A stretch of DNA of 49,119 nucleotides from Acrocarpospora macrocephala (GCF_009687865.1 NZ_BLAE01000025.1:1-49119); one strand, 5' to 3'. Shown: positions 1-8,343, counted from the stretch's first letter. Notes: generated by a model not told the origin, from the sequence alone. Made by a program: numbers and translations.

Positions 1-54
1 CCTTGATTTGTTTCCGGGGCTGCGCCCCGCCCCCCGGGGGTTGCCCGCTCCGGG

Positions 55-240
55 GGCTCCGCCCCGCCCTTCGGCCAGCGCAAACCCGGACACCACATCC
101 GTAAGGACCACCCACCCCCAGGGCTCCGCCCCGCCCTTCGGCCAGCGCAAACGCGGACACCCATCCGTGAGGACCACCCACCCCGAAGGCTCCGCCCCGC
201 CCTTTGGCCAGCGCAAACGCGTTCGACACGTCCGTGGCTG
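55..240. repeat. Three tandem GC-rich units of about 66 bp
   Basis: Units begin with GGCTCCGCCCCGCCC at 55, 122 and 188, so the period is 67 then 66 bp. Each continues with TTCGGCCAGCGCAAAC (TTTGG in unit three), a GGACAC/CGACAC stretch, then CCGTAAGGACCACCCACC or a near copy. Unit three decays after about 240. A small hairpin, CGGGGC-TGC-GCCCCG, precedes the array at 15-29. Open frames run through it only because it is GC-rich. I see no gene in 1-557; the stretch 360-557 holds only the leader of the next gene. Confidence 0.8.
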
Positions 241-557
241 CGATCAGGCTTTGTCTTCAAGGGACCGGTGCGAAGTACACGGCGGGGTGCCCGGAGCACC
301 GCTGCCGCTGGATGTCGTGAGACCGGCGACTGCGTACCTTCGCCCGCGACGCTAACTCGGTAAGAACTACCGATTCGCCCATGGCCCGCAGACGCGACTC
401 TCTTTACAGAAGGACACAAACCAAGCGACCCGCCATTGATGGGGATCCACCCTCACCGACGGCGTGAGCGTGTGTCGCCACGAGCCTTTCCGGCCTCGCG
501 CGGGCGACCGCGACCAAGGTAGCCAAACTTTCAACTATCACGCACAGGAGATTCATC

Positions 558-1112
558 ATGAACATTTCCATGTCCGCCAAGCGCGCGTTGGCGCTGTCGG
601 TGGGGCTGCTTGCCCTTCCCCTGACGGTGCTCAGCGCCACCCCGGCGCACGCCACCACCGGGGTGTCACTCGCCGGTGGCGGCAAGCTCATCGTCAGCGC
701 GAGCGACGTCGACAACGACGTCACCGTGAGTGTCGATGGCCGATTCATCGTCGTCAGGAACTCCAAGGACAACCTCACGGCGAACTCCGGCTGCGTGAAG
801 CTCGACGCCAACACCGTGCGCTGCCCCGGTGAGGGAATCACCAACCTCCAGATCTCCACGGGGAACGGCAGCGACAGGGTCGCCAACGAGACGGCACTGC
901 CGTCCAAGGTCTTCCTGAACGGAAGCGTCGACATCTTCTTCGGGGGCTCGGCCCGTGACACCGTCTTCGGGGACGACGGCACCGACTTCATCTTCGGCAA
1001 CGGGGGCAGCGACATCCTCGTGGGCGGGGCCGGCAACGACAGCGCCAATGGCAATGACGGCACCGACTTCTGCTCGGCCGAGTCGGAGACCAACTGCGAG
1101 GGCGACGCGTAA
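558..1112 (+). CDS. Small secreted RTX-like calcium-binding-type protein
   Basis: A predicted exported protein of 184 residues. It begins with a signal peptide (positive residues, a hydrophobic run at about 10-27, cleavage likely after AHA at residue 32). The central part (about 33-125) is beta-rich and unassigned. The C-terminal 50 residues hold glycine/aspartate repeats of the RTX nonapeptide type, such as GNGGSDILVGGAGND, which in known families form a calcium-binding beta-roll. Two cysteine pairs (one near residues 75-87, one in the last 15 residues) suggest disulfides outside the cell. The start is supported by AGGAGA just upstream. It is a stand-alone gene closed by a strong terminator. 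Only about four repeat turns are present, so it is too small to be an RTX toxin. A surface or calcium-dependent folding role is inference. Confidence 0.82.
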   Translation: MNISMSAKRALALSVGLLALPLTVLSATPAHATTGVSLAGGGKLIVSASDVDNDVTVSVDGRFIVVRNSKDNLTANSGCVKLDANTVRCPGEGITNLQISTGNGSDRVANETALPSKVFLNGSVDIFFGGSARDTVFGDDGTDFIFGNGGSDILVGGAGNDSANGNDGTDFCSAESETNCEGDA

Positions 1113-1118
1113 CTCTCA

Positions 1119-1147
1119 GGGCCATCCCACGGCGGGATGGCCCTTTT
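1119..1147 (+). terminator. Rho-independent terminator of the RTX-like gene
   Basis: A perfect 10-bp stem GGGCCATCCC / GGGATGGCCC with a five-base loop is followed directly by TTTT. It starts seven bases after the stop codon at 1112. Confidence 0.92.
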
Positions 1148-1336
1148 CCGAAAATCGGTTCGCCTTCCGGGCGTGTCGCTGGCCAGCCCCTTCCGCCAAG
1201 GCACGCTCCTGGGAGGAGGACACCATGCAAACGGCATGACCTGCTCCTCGTGTCGTCGTACGCCCGGCTTCGGCTCTCCTGATCGCGCCATTCTTTCCGC
1301 TTGAGATCCCCTTGCTAGCCGAGGAAGGCCACGGCC

Positions 1337-1603
1337 GTGCTGTCCAGAAACATCGGCATCCTCGCCCACGTCGACGCCGGTACGACCACCGTCGCCGAAC
1401 GATCCCTCTACGCCACCGGCACCACGTACAAACAGGGCGAAGTCCACGACGGCACCACCATCACCGACTTCGACCCGCAGGAACACGACCGCGGCATCGC
1501 GATCTTCGCTCACAGGACGACAGCAACGGCGCAGTGGTTCTCACCAACCCATGGGCCGGAGGCGAGGCCACCCCGTGATCAGCGGCCACGCCTCAGAACC
1601 TAG
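1337..1603 (+). pseudogene. Relic of an elongation factor G-like GTPase, N-terminal end only
   Basis: Reading from a GTG at 1337, the first 55 or so residues follow the start of EF-G and its ribosome-protection relatives: [12 protein letters not shown], a GEVHDG segment, then [13 protein letters not shown] in place of the switch I region. The P-loop lysine is gone: the family's HVDAGKTT reads HVDAGTTT. Likeness fades after about residue 65 and the frame stops at 1603, where EF-G needs about 700 residues. No further EF-G sequence follows. I read it as a decayed fragment. A live small protein is unlikely without the lysine and the remaining domains. Confidence 0.72.
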
Positions 1604-1657
1604 CCCGCCATCGACTGCCGACCGGCCCCAAGTCCAAGGCCGACCGGTAACTGCCGG

Positions 1658-3118
1658 TCAGAACGGATAGCCGGCGATGTCGCCCTGCATGGTCAGCCAC
1701 TGGGTGTGGGTGAAGGCGTCGGCGTTGGCGTGGACGCCGCCGAAGCGGGAGCCGGTGCCGGAGGCGGCGACGCCGCCGAAGGGGGCCACGGCTTCGTCGT
1801 CTACGGTTTGGTCGTTGATGTGGACGATGCCGGAGGGGATGCGTTCGGCCAGGTCGACGGCCTTCATGACGTCGCGGCTGAGGATGCCGAGGGACAGGCC
1901 GTACTCGCTGTTGCCGGCTAGGGCGGCGGCTTCGTCGGGGGTGCTGAAGGGCATGATGGGGGCGACCGGGCCGAAGACCTCGTTGGCGTAGGCGGGGCTG
2001 TCGGTGGTGACTCCGGTGAGGACGGTCGGGCGGTAGAAGAGGCCCTCGTAGGTGCCGCCGGCGGCCAGGCGGGCGCCGGCGTCGACGCTGCCGGTGACCA
2101 GGGCGTGGACCTTGTCGCGCTGGCCGGCGGAGATCAGCGGGCCGAGGGCGACGCGCTCGGTGGCCGGGTCGCCGACCGGGAGGTGGTCGGCCTTCTCGGC
2201 GAGGCGGGCCACGTACTCGTCGGCGATCGAGGCGTGCACGAGGTGGCGGCCGGTGGTCATGCAGATCTGGCCCTGGTGCAGGAAGGAACCCCAGGCTCCG
2301 GCGGAGGCGGCCAGGTCCAGGTCGGCGTCCTCCAGCACGATCAGCGCCGAGTTGCCGCCCAGTTCCAGGTGGGCGCGCTTGAGCAGGCGTCCGCAGGCTT
2401 CGCCGACCTTGCGTCCGGCGGCGGTGGAGCCGGTGAACGAGATCACCGGCACGTCGGGGTGAGCGACCAGGGCTTCGCCCGCTTCGGGTCCGCCGGGCAG
2501 GACGTGCAGCAGGCCTGCCGGGAGTCCCGCCTCCTCGAAGACCCGGGCGATGGCGACGCCGCCGCAGACGGCGGTGCGCGGATCGGGTTTGAGTACGACG
2601 GCGTTGCCGAGCGCGAGCGCGGGGGCGACCGAGCGGGTGCCGAGGATGAGCGGGAAGTTGAACGGAGCGATCACGCCGACCACGCCGACCGGGATGCGCC
2701 GGGCCAGGCTCATCCGGCGTTTGGCGGTCGGGATGATCTCGCCGATCGGGGCCGAGGCGAGCGCGGCGGCCTCGTAGCACTCCTGCGAGGCGACATGGGT
2801 TTCCACACCCGCCTTGGGCGGGATCGACCCGGCCTCCCGGATGATCCAATGGTGGATGTCCTCGGCGTGCTGCTCGAACAGGTGGCCCGCCCGGCGGAGC
2901 ACGGCGGCGCGCTCCTCGAAGTTGGTGGCCGCCCACTCTCGCTGCGCGGCCTTGGCCACGGCCACGGCCGCCGCGATGTCCTCGGCGTCCGCGATGCCGG
3001 TCCGGCCGATCTCGTGGCCGGTGGCGGGCTCGACGACGGCCGCGTCACCCGCGCGGGAGTTCGCCCAGCCACCGCTGAAAACTTGGCCGGTCCAGATCTT
3101 GGGGTCCATGAGCGACAT
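1658..3118 (-). CDS. NAD(P)-dependent aldehyde dehydrogenase, benzaldehyde dehydrogenase-like
   Basis: Expected to oxidise an aromatic aldehyde to its acid with NAD(P), in the cytosol. The ALDH fold is complete at 486 residues: the cofactor region with APFNFPLILG, the FTGSTAAGRKVGE loop, the catalytic glutamate in LELGGNSALI, the nucleophile cysteine in QGQICMTTGR and the late EVFGPVAP motif. I chose the ATG at 3118 because GGAGG lies five bases before it. A GTG at 3130 in the same frame would put that ribosome site inside the gene. It follows the benzoylformate-decarboxylase-like gene by 16 bases and is last in the operon, so its likely substrate is that enzyme's aldehyde product. The choice of benzaldehyde rests on context and general resemblance; other aryl aldehydes are possible. 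Confidence 0.88.
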   Translation of the reverse strand: MSLMDPKIWTGQVFSGGWANSRAGDAAVVEPATGHEIGRTGIADAEDIAAAVAVAKAAQREWAATNFEERAAVLRRAGHLFEQHAEDIHHWIIREAGSIPPKAGVETHVASQECYEAAALASAPIGEIIPTAKRRMSLARRIPVGVVGVIAPFNFPLILGTRSVAPALALGNAVVLKPDPRTAVCGGVAIARVFEEAGLPAGLLHVLPGGPEAGEALVAHPDVPVISFTGSTAAGRKVGEACGRLLKRAHLELGGNSALIVLEDADLDLAASAGAWGSFLHQGQICMTTGRHLVHASIADEYVARLAEKADHLPVGDPATERVALGPLISAGQRDKVHALVTGSVDAGARLAAGGTYEGLFYRPTVLTGVTTDSPAYANEVFGPVAPIMPFSTPDEAAALAGNSEYGLSLGILSRDVMKAVDLAERIPSGIVHINDQTVDDEAVAPFGGVAASGTGSRFGGVHANADAFTHTQWLTMQGDIAGYPF

Positions 3119-3134
3119 GTGATCCTCCACAGGG

Positions 3135-5102
3135 TCAGGGGTGGAATTCGGTGTCGGGAACCACGGCCACGTCGAGCAGCAGGGGCTCCTCCCGAGAGTG
3201 CAGCGTGGGCACGATCTCGTCCAGCGCCGCCACCAGCGCGTCGTAGCCGGTCACCCGGCGCGCCTGGCAGCCAAAGGACTTGGCCAGACCGGCAAGGCTG
3301 ACCTCGTCGAACGGGACCCAGGGCGCTTTGCCCCGCCCGCTGCGTTCGGCCAGCCGGTCCAGCACGGCGTACCTGCCGTTGGCGAGAACGACAAAGAGCG
3401 CGCCGACCCGGTAGTGGGCGGCGCTCCACAATGCCTGGATGCCGTAAATGGCGGACCCATCGCCGACAACCGCGACGATCGGCCGGTCCGGGAGCGCCAT
3501 CCGCAGGCCGACAGCCGCCGGAAGGGCGAATCCAAGCCCGCCCATCGCCGCCGACAGGAAGCCCAGCGGTCGGCGCGCGGGCAGCAAACGATGCAGGTCA
3601 GGCCGCGACGAAGGGGTCTCCTCGACCACGATCGTCTCGGGCGGCAGCCGTTTCGCCAACTCCCGGAGCACATGCGAGGCCCGCAACGGCACAGGAGACA
3701 AACCATCCAAAGCCGCATCCGACACACTCGGCCCACTTGAACCGACTGCGACGGATGTGCGCCCTTCCATGGCCATGGACGTGCGCGATGCCCGGGATAT
3801 ATCCGACGTGCCCGAGTCGGCCGCACCTCGCCCGCTTGAGTCGACCGCAGCGGATGTGCGCCCTTCCCCAGCCATGGACGAGGACGATGCCTGGGACATA
3901 TCCAACGTGCCCAAGTCGGTCACACCCGGCCCACTTGAGTCGACCGCTACAGATGCGCGCGCTTCCCCGGCCATGGAGGTGGACGATGCTAGGGACATAT
4001 CCGAAGTACCCGAGTCGGCCGCACCCCGCCCGCTTGAGTCGACCGCAGCGAATGTGCACCCTTCCCCAGCCATGGACGTGCGCGAGCCCTGGAACATGTC
4101 CGAAATTTCGGTAGATGCGGGTCGTACCAGAGCAGTGAGGCGGGCGCAGGCGCGGGCGGGGTCGGCGAGGAGAGCGAAGGCGGCGGGGCTTCGGTGGGCC
4201 TCGGCGGGGTCGTCGGTGATGATCGCGACTTTGGTGCCCGGTTCGACCAGCGGACCCGGTTCGTACGGATACTGCCGGAACACCGGAGCCCCCACCGCCA
4301 GCACGACATCATGCGCCGAGAGCGCGACCCGCAACCGCGTACGATCAGCGGGCAGAATCCCCGCGAACCGGGGATGATCCTGCGGAAACCCGGCCCGAGC
4401 CCCAAAGGACTCCTGCCAGACCGGACACCCCAGCAACTCGGCCAATCCCACCAAACCATCCCACGCGGCCTCCGAATCGGCCCCCGCACCGACCACGAGC
4501 ACCGGCGACACGGCCTCGGCCAGCAACGTCACGAGCGGGACGAGATCATCGTCATCCACCCCGCTTCCCCGCACCAGCACCGCGGGCGCCGCCGGCGGAA
4601 GCTCATCGGCGGGCGCGTCCCAGTCGTCCATCGGCACGATGACCAGCGCGGGACCCCGCCCGGTCACGGCCTCATGCCGGGCCCGCGCGATCGCCCCAGG
4701 AACGTCCTGCGCCCGCACCGGCTGATTCGTCCAGACCGGATAGTCCCCGGCCAGCCCCTCCAGCCGCCCGGTCAGGAACGGCTCCAACGCCAGATGCCGC
4801 CGATCCTGCTGCCCGACCACGACCACGAGCGGCGCCCGGTTCACCCGCGCGGTCGCCAGTGCCCCGACCGCGTTCCCCAGCCCTGCCGTCGTGTGCAGCA
4901 ACACCAGTGCCGGAGCCTCGTGCGCGATCGCCCAGCCGGTGGCCATCCCGACCACGGACCCCTCATGCAACGCCAGCACGAACCGGAGATCATCCGGCCA
5001 CCCGCCCAGCAGCGGCACCTCGGTCGACCCCGGATTGGCGAACACCGTGGTCAGCCCGGTCCGCCGCAGCACCTCGAACGTCGCCTCGCGAACCGTGGTC
5101 AT
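3135..5102 (-). CDS. Thiamine diphosphate enzyme, benzoylformate decarboxylase-like, with a repeat insert
   Basis: Likely decarboxylates a 2-keto acid such as benzoylformate to an aldehyde. The N-terminal PYR domain has NPGS with Ser26, Glu47 and His70, the same numbering as I recall for the Pseudomonas enzyme. The C-terminal PP domain has the cofactor motif starting GDGS and ending in the asparagine of LANGRY. The protein is 655 residues, while the family is usually about 530. The excess is a block of four 33-residue repeats (about 342-470) between the central and C-terminal domains. Tyr278 stands where the Pseudomonas enzyme has active-site His281 (PVFRQYPYEPG here). The start overlaps the stop of the upstream ATPase gene as ATGA, so translation is coupled. 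The exact substrate is uncertain; the fold and cofactor are not. Confidence 0.88.
   Translation of the reverse strand: MTTVREATFEVLRRTGLTTVFANPGSTEVPLLGGWPDDLRFVLALHEGSVVGMATGWAIAHEAPALVLLHTTAGLGNAVGALATARVNRAPLVVVVGQQDRRHLALEPFLTGRLEGLAGDYPVWTNQPVRAQDVPGAIARARHEAVTGRGPALVIVPMDDWDAPADELPPAAPAVLVRGSGVDDDDLVPLVTLLAEAVSPVLVVGAGADSEAAWDGLVGLAELLGCPVWQESFGARAGFPQDHPRFAGILPADRTRLRVALSAHDVVLAVGAPVFRQYPYEPGPLVEPGTKVAIITDDPAEAHRSPAAFALLADPARACARLTALVRPASTEISDMFQGSRTSMAGEGCTFAAVDSSGRGAADSGTSDMSLASSTSMAGEARASVAVDSSGPGVTDLGTLDMSQASSSSMAGEGRTSAAVDSSGRGAADSGTSDISRASRTSMAMEGRTSVAVGSSGPSVSDAALDGLSPVPLRASHVLRELAKRLPPETIVVEETPSSRPDLHRLLPARRPLGFLSAAMGGLGFALPAAVGLRMALPDRPIVAVVGDGSAIYGIQALWSAAHYRVGALFVVLANGRYAVLDRLAERSGRGKAPWVPFDEVSLAGLAKSFGCQARRVTGYDALVAALDEIVPTLHSREEPLLLDVAVVPDTEFHP
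3690..4079 (-). repeat. In-frame array of four 99-bp (33-residue) repeats inside the decarboxylase gene
   Basis: Units start at residues 342, 375, 408 and 441 with TSMAGEG, TSMAGEA, SSMAGEG and TSMAMEG, followed by AVDSSG (AVGSSG in unit four), a G/A/D-rich run and DMS or DIS. The period is exactly 33 codons. The last unit decays into ordinary sequence at about residue 465. Composition is Ser/Gly/Ala/Asp-rich, like a flexible linker. The reading frame is kept throughout. Confidence 0.9.
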
Positions 5103-5857
5103 CGCGCCCCCTTCGCCCGCTGGATCTGCGCGTACACATGCCCGCGCAGGTCCGCGAACCGGGGCAGCGCCCGGGTGGTCAGCTGATCCCGCTCGGCCGG
5201 TAGGTCGATCTTGAGATCCTCCAGCACCACGGTCGGCGACGAGGACAGCACCACCACCCGCTGCCCCAGATAGACGGCCTCATCGATGTCATGCGTCACG
5301 AACAAGGTGGTCGTGCCCAGCCGCTGCCACAGCGCCAGGATCAGATCCTCCAGTTCCGCCCTGGTCTGCGCGTCCACGGCCGCGAACGGCTCATCCATGA
5401 GCAGCACCTGCGGCTCGTACGCGATGGCCCGCGCGATCGCCACCCGCTGCTGCATGCCACCGGACAGCTGCCACGGATACGCCCCCGGCACATCGCCCAA
5501 ACCCACCGCCGCCAGCGAATCGAAGACCAGCCGCTCCCGGAAAATCCGGGCAATCCGGCGCTCCTTCAGCGGCAACTCGACGTTCTCCCGCACGGTCAGC
5601 CACGGAAACAGACTCCGCCCGTACTCCTGGAAGACGACCGCCATGTTCGGCGGCGGCCCGCTGACGCGCTCGCCCGCCACGGACACCGTGCCCGCGGTGG
5701 CGGGCAGCAGCCCGGCGACGCAGCGCAGCAGCGTAGTTTTGCCGCAGCCGGACGGCCCGACCACGCAGACCAGCTCACCCCGGTCCAGCGAGAACGTGAG
5801 ATCCCTGACCGCCTCCCGGCCGCCGTACTCCTTCTTCAAACCGGTGATTTCAAGCAC
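5099..5857 (-). CDS. ABC transporter ATPase, nitrate/sulfonate/taurine-type (SsuB/TauB-like)
   Basis: The energy-coupling subunit of the importer encoded by the next three genes upstream in the operon. At 252 residues it has Walker A GPSGCGKTTLLR (about 36-47), a Q-loop in AVVFQEYGRSLFPW, the signature LSGGMQQR, Walker B VLLMDEPFAAVDA and a switch histidine in LFVTHDIDEAVYLG. The GTG start at 5857 lies inside the end of the permease gene (8-bp overlap), and its stop overlaps the start of the decarboxylase gene by four bases. Family members carry small anions such as sulfonates, nitrate, aromatic acids or thiamine precursors. The operon suggests an aryl 2-keto acid or related aromatic acid here (inference). 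Confidence 0.93.
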   Translation of the reverse strand: MLEITGLKKEYGGREAVRDLTFSLDRGELVCVVGPSGCGKTTLLRCVAGLLPATAGTVSVAGERVSGPPPNMAVVFQEYGRSLFPWLTVRENVELPLKERRIARIFRERLVFDSLAAVGLGDVPGAYPWQLSGGMQQRVAIARAIAYEPQVLLMDEPFAAVDAQTRAELEDLILALWQRLGTTTLFVTHDIDEAVYLGQRVVVLSSSPTVVLEDLKIDLPAERDQLTTRALPRFADLRGHVYAQIQRAKGAR

Positions 5858-6587
5858 GGTTGCTCCAATGCCAGAACAGGATCCGGCGTTCGAGCCACCG
5901 GAAGGCCGTGGACAGCGCGAAGCCCAGCAGGCCGAGGAGGAGGATGCCGCTCCACATCTCGGCGATCTGGAAGCCGCGCTGGAACAGCACGATCGTGAAG
6001 CCCAGCCCGCTGCTGCTGGCGAACATCTCGCTGATGACCATGAGGATGATGCCGACCGAGAGAGACTGCCGGAGCCCGGCCATGATCTGCGGGCTGGCGC
6101 CCCGCAGGATCAGGTGCCAGCGGGAGATGCCATACATCCGGCACGTGTCGGCCAGCACCTCGTCCAGAGCGCGTACGCCCTCGACGGTGTTGAGCAGGAT
6201 CGGCCACACGCACCCGGACACGATGACCAGCACCTTCATGGTGTCGTCGATACCGACCAGCAGCATGATCAGCGGGACCAGCACGGGCGGCGGGATCGCC
6301 CGGAAGAACTCCAGCACCGGCTCCGCCGTGGCCCGCAGCCGTGTGGACAGCCCGATCGGCACGCCGAGCCCGACCCCGATGACGGTGGCCACCACGTATC
6401 CGGCCGCCAGCCGCCCGACGCTCGGCAGCGCGTCGTCGAGCAGGCGCTGCCCGAACCAGGTGTCGGCGAAGGCCTGGGCGACCCGGAGCGGATCCGGCAC
6501 GTAGAAGTTGTCCGCCACCGCGCTGTACGCCCACCAGGCGAGCACCAGCAGCACGGGCAGCCCGAACACCCGCACGATCCCTCTCAC
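5850..6587 (-). CDS. ABC transporter permease, second of pair (SsuC/TauC-like)
   Basis: Integral membrane subunit of the importer, 245 residues with about six membrane segments. The cytoplasmic EAA-type loop that contacts the ATPase is seen in ALDEVLADTCRMYGISRWHLI, a little diverged from the classic EAA...G. I place the start at GTG 6587, which forms GTGA with the stop of the preceding permease. The frame is open further upstream, but that stretch is antisense-like, arginine-rich and overlaps the first permease. It pairs with the other permease as a likely heterodimer. Confidence 0.9.
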   Translation of the reverse strand: MRGIVRVFGLPVLLVLAWWAYSAVADNFYVPDPLRVAQAFADTWFGQRLLDDALPSVGRLAAGYVVATVIGVGLGVPIGLSTRLRATAEPVLEFFRAIPPPVLVPLIMLLVGIDDTMKVLVIVSGCVWPILLNTVEGVRALDEVLADTCRMYGISRWHLILRGASPQIMAGLRQSLSVGIILMVISEMFASSSGLGFTIVLFQRGFQIAEMWSGILLLGLLGFALSTAFRWLERRILFWHWSNRA

Positions 6588-7360
6588 CGCGTCGCTCCCC
6601 GCACCGAGGGATGCCAGGCCAGAACTCGCCGCTCCAGCATCCGGACGCCGGCGTTCACCGCGATCCCGATCAGGCCGGTCAGCACTACCAGCGCGTACAC
6701 GGTCGGCACCGCGCCGCCGCTCTGCGCGGTCTGGATCTCCAGCCCGAGCCCGGGACTGCCGATCACCAGCTCCGCCGTGATCGCCAGGATGAAGGCCACC
6801 GCCGCCGCCAGCCGCAACCCCGTCATGATGTACGGCAACGCGGTCGGCCACACCAGGTGCCGGATGACGGACCACCGGCCCAGGCCGTACGAGCGGGCGG
6901 TGTCCCTGGCCACGGTGTCCACGTCGGCGACGCCGTACAGGACCTGGATGAGGACCTGCCAGAAGGCCGCGTACACGACCAGCAGCAGGGTGGAGCCGAG
7001 GGACGCGCCGAACAGCAGGGTGGCCAGCGGGATCAGCGCCACCGAGGGGATCGGCCGCAGGAACTCGATGGTCGAGTTGGACGCGGCCCGCAGCCCGGGG
7101 ATCAGGTCGATGACCACGCCCACCGCGACCGCGGCCACGAACGCGACGCCCAGACCGAGCGCCCAGCCGCGCAGGGTCTCGGCCAGCGCGATCCACAGCT
7201 CGGGCGTGGCCAGCAGCCCGCCGAGTTCGGCCAGGATCTCCGAGGCGGGCGGCAGGAACCGGGCGTCCACCAGGCCGAGCCGGGGCACCGCCTCCAGCAC
7301 GGCCAGCAGCGCGGCCAGACCGGCCGCGCCATAGGCGGCGCCGGAGATCGTTCTGCTCAC
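6584..7360 (-). CDS. ABC transporter permease, first of pair (SsuC/TauC-like)
   Basis: Integral membrane subunit of the same importer, 258 residues and about six hydrophobic segments. The coupling loop is DVDTVARDTARSYGLGRWSVI, homologous to the one in its partner. The start is GTG 7360, overlapping the stop of the binding-protein gene as GTGA. The longer open frame upstream reads as low-quality arginine/glycine sequence inside the binding-protein gene, so I reject it. Two distinct permeases in one nitrate/taurine-type system are less common than a homodimer. Confidence 0.9.
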   Translation of the reverse strand: MSRTISGAAYGAAGLAALLAVLEAVPRLGLVDARFLPPASEILAELGGLLATPELWIALAETLRGWALGLGVAFVAAVAVGVVIDLIPGLRAASNSTIEFLRPIPSVALIPLATLLFGASLGSTLLLVVYAAFWQVLIQVLYGVADVDTVARDTARSYGLGRWSVIRHLVWPTALPYIMTGLRLAAAVAFILAITAELVIGSPGLGLEIQTAQSGGAVPTVYALVVLTGLIGIAVNAGVRMLERRVLAWHPSVRGATR

Positions 7361-8295
7361 GGCAGGAGCGCCGCGATGTCGGCCTTGTTCTTGAGCACGC
7401 CGTCGCCGAGGGCCGCGTCCGCGATGGCCTGGACGGAGTCGCGGTTGACCTGCGCGGGCCACTTGGGCAGCGTGATCTGGGCGATCACCTCGGGGGCGAT
7501 CTTCGTATAGCTCTTGAGGATCTCCCTGGCCTCCTCGGGGTGGGCCTGCGCGTAGTCCAGCGACTCGTTCATCGCGGCGGTGAAGCGCTTGACCAGGTCG
7601 GGGTCGGTGTCAGCGCCGGTGAAGTACATGGCCACGGTCAGGTCGGGAGTGGCTTCGGCGTAGTTCCAGGCGACCGCGCGGGCGCCCTGCGAGATGGCCT
7701 GGCTGACGAACGGCTCGACCACCCAGATGGCGTCGACCCGCCCGTTCTGCAGCGCGGCGGGGGCGTCGGGGAAGGCCAGCTCGACGAACTCGATCGTGGC
7801 GGGGTCGGCGCCGGCCTTGCGGACGACGGCCCGGATCGTGGTGTCGCCGATGTTCTTGAGCTGGTTCACCGAGACGGTCTTGCCCGGCAGGTCGGCGGCG
7901 GACTGGATCGGGCTGTCGCCCTTGACCAGGACGGCGCTGAAGTCCTTGCCCGTCTCGCCGGTGGAGTTCACCCCGTTGGCCACGACCTTGAGCGGCAGGC
8001 CCTGCTCGCGCGCGGTGAGCAGCGAGGTGGTGTTGGCGAACGCGAACTGGAACTGGCCGCTGACCACGCCGGAGATGCTGGCCGCGCCGCCCTGCACGGC
8101 GGTGATGGCCAGGTCGATGTTCTGCTTGTCGAAGAAGCCCTTGGCCTTGCCGAGGTGGATGGGCGCGGTGTCCACGATCGCGATCACACCGGCGTTGACC
8201 TTGTCTTTTCCGCCTTCCTGAGCGGCGGGCGCGGGATCGGTGGATCCGCAGGCGCCGACGAGGAGCAGGGCGGCGAGAAGGAGGGGACGTCGCAT
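7357..8295 (-). CDS. Substrate-binding lipoprotein of the ABC importer (NMT1/TauA-like)
   Basis: Captures the substrate outside the membrane and delivers it to the permeases. It has a lipoprotein signal with a lipobox ending in Cys16 (LLVGAC), then the NMT1/THI5-like fold: an early VDTAPIHLGKAKGFF segment, repeated Rossmann-like lobes, and WVVEPFVSQA in the second lobe. Length is 312 residues, normal for the family. First gene of the operon, with a recognisable promoter (TTGACG-17-TACGTT) and two palindromic operators between promoter and start. The ligand cannot be read from sequence; an aryl-glyoxylate or aromatic acid is inferred from the catabolic genes downstream. Confidence 0.9.
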   Translation of the reverse strand: MRRPLLLAALLLVGACGSTDPAPAAQEGGKDKVNAGVIAIVDTAPIHLGKAKGFFDKQNIDLAITAVQGGAASISGVVSGQFQFAFANTTSLLTAREQGLPLKVVANGVNSTGETGKDFSAVLVKGDSPIQSAADLPGKTVSVNQLKNIGDTTIRAVVRKAGADPATIEFVELAFPDAPAALQNGRVDAIWVVEPFVSQAISQGARAVAWNYAEATPDLTVAMYFTGADTDPDLVKRFTAAMNESLDYAQAHPEEAREILKSYTKIAPEVIAQITLPKWPAQVNRDSVQAIADAALGDGVLKNKADIAALLP

Positions 8296-8309
8296 GGGTT
8301 CACTCCAAT

Positions 8310-8343
8310 GTTCGTAATACGAACGAGAGTTCTCTTAGAGAAC
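8310..8343. promoter_or_regulatory. Two adjacent 15-bp palindromic operators
   Basis: GTTCGTAATACGAAC (8310-8324) and GTTCTCTTAGAGAAC (8329-8343) are each perfect 7-1-7 palindromes sharing GTTC...GAAC ends. Centres are 19 bp apart, about two helical turns. The second overlaps the -10 box of the transporter promoter, so a bound protein should block it. The divergent IclR protein is the natural candidate (inference). Confidence 0.75.

Noticed and set aside
8-355. 115-residue frame at the window start
   Set aside because: It is the translated tandem repeat, with no ribosome site and only low-complexity sequence.
404-1513. 369-residue minus-strand frame over the RTX-like gene
   Set aside because: The plus strand has a signal peptide, ribosome site and terminator; the minus frame has none.
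3448-4377. Plus-strand gene formed by the repeat array in the decarboxylase
   Set aside because: The repeats also translate in other frames simply because they are periodic; the minus-strand frame joins two intact enzyme domains.
5286-7334. 682-residue plus-strand open frame over the ABC ATPase and permeases
   Set aside because: The minus strand holds intact transporter genes with all motifs; the plus-strand protein is proline/arginine-rich and unlike any family.
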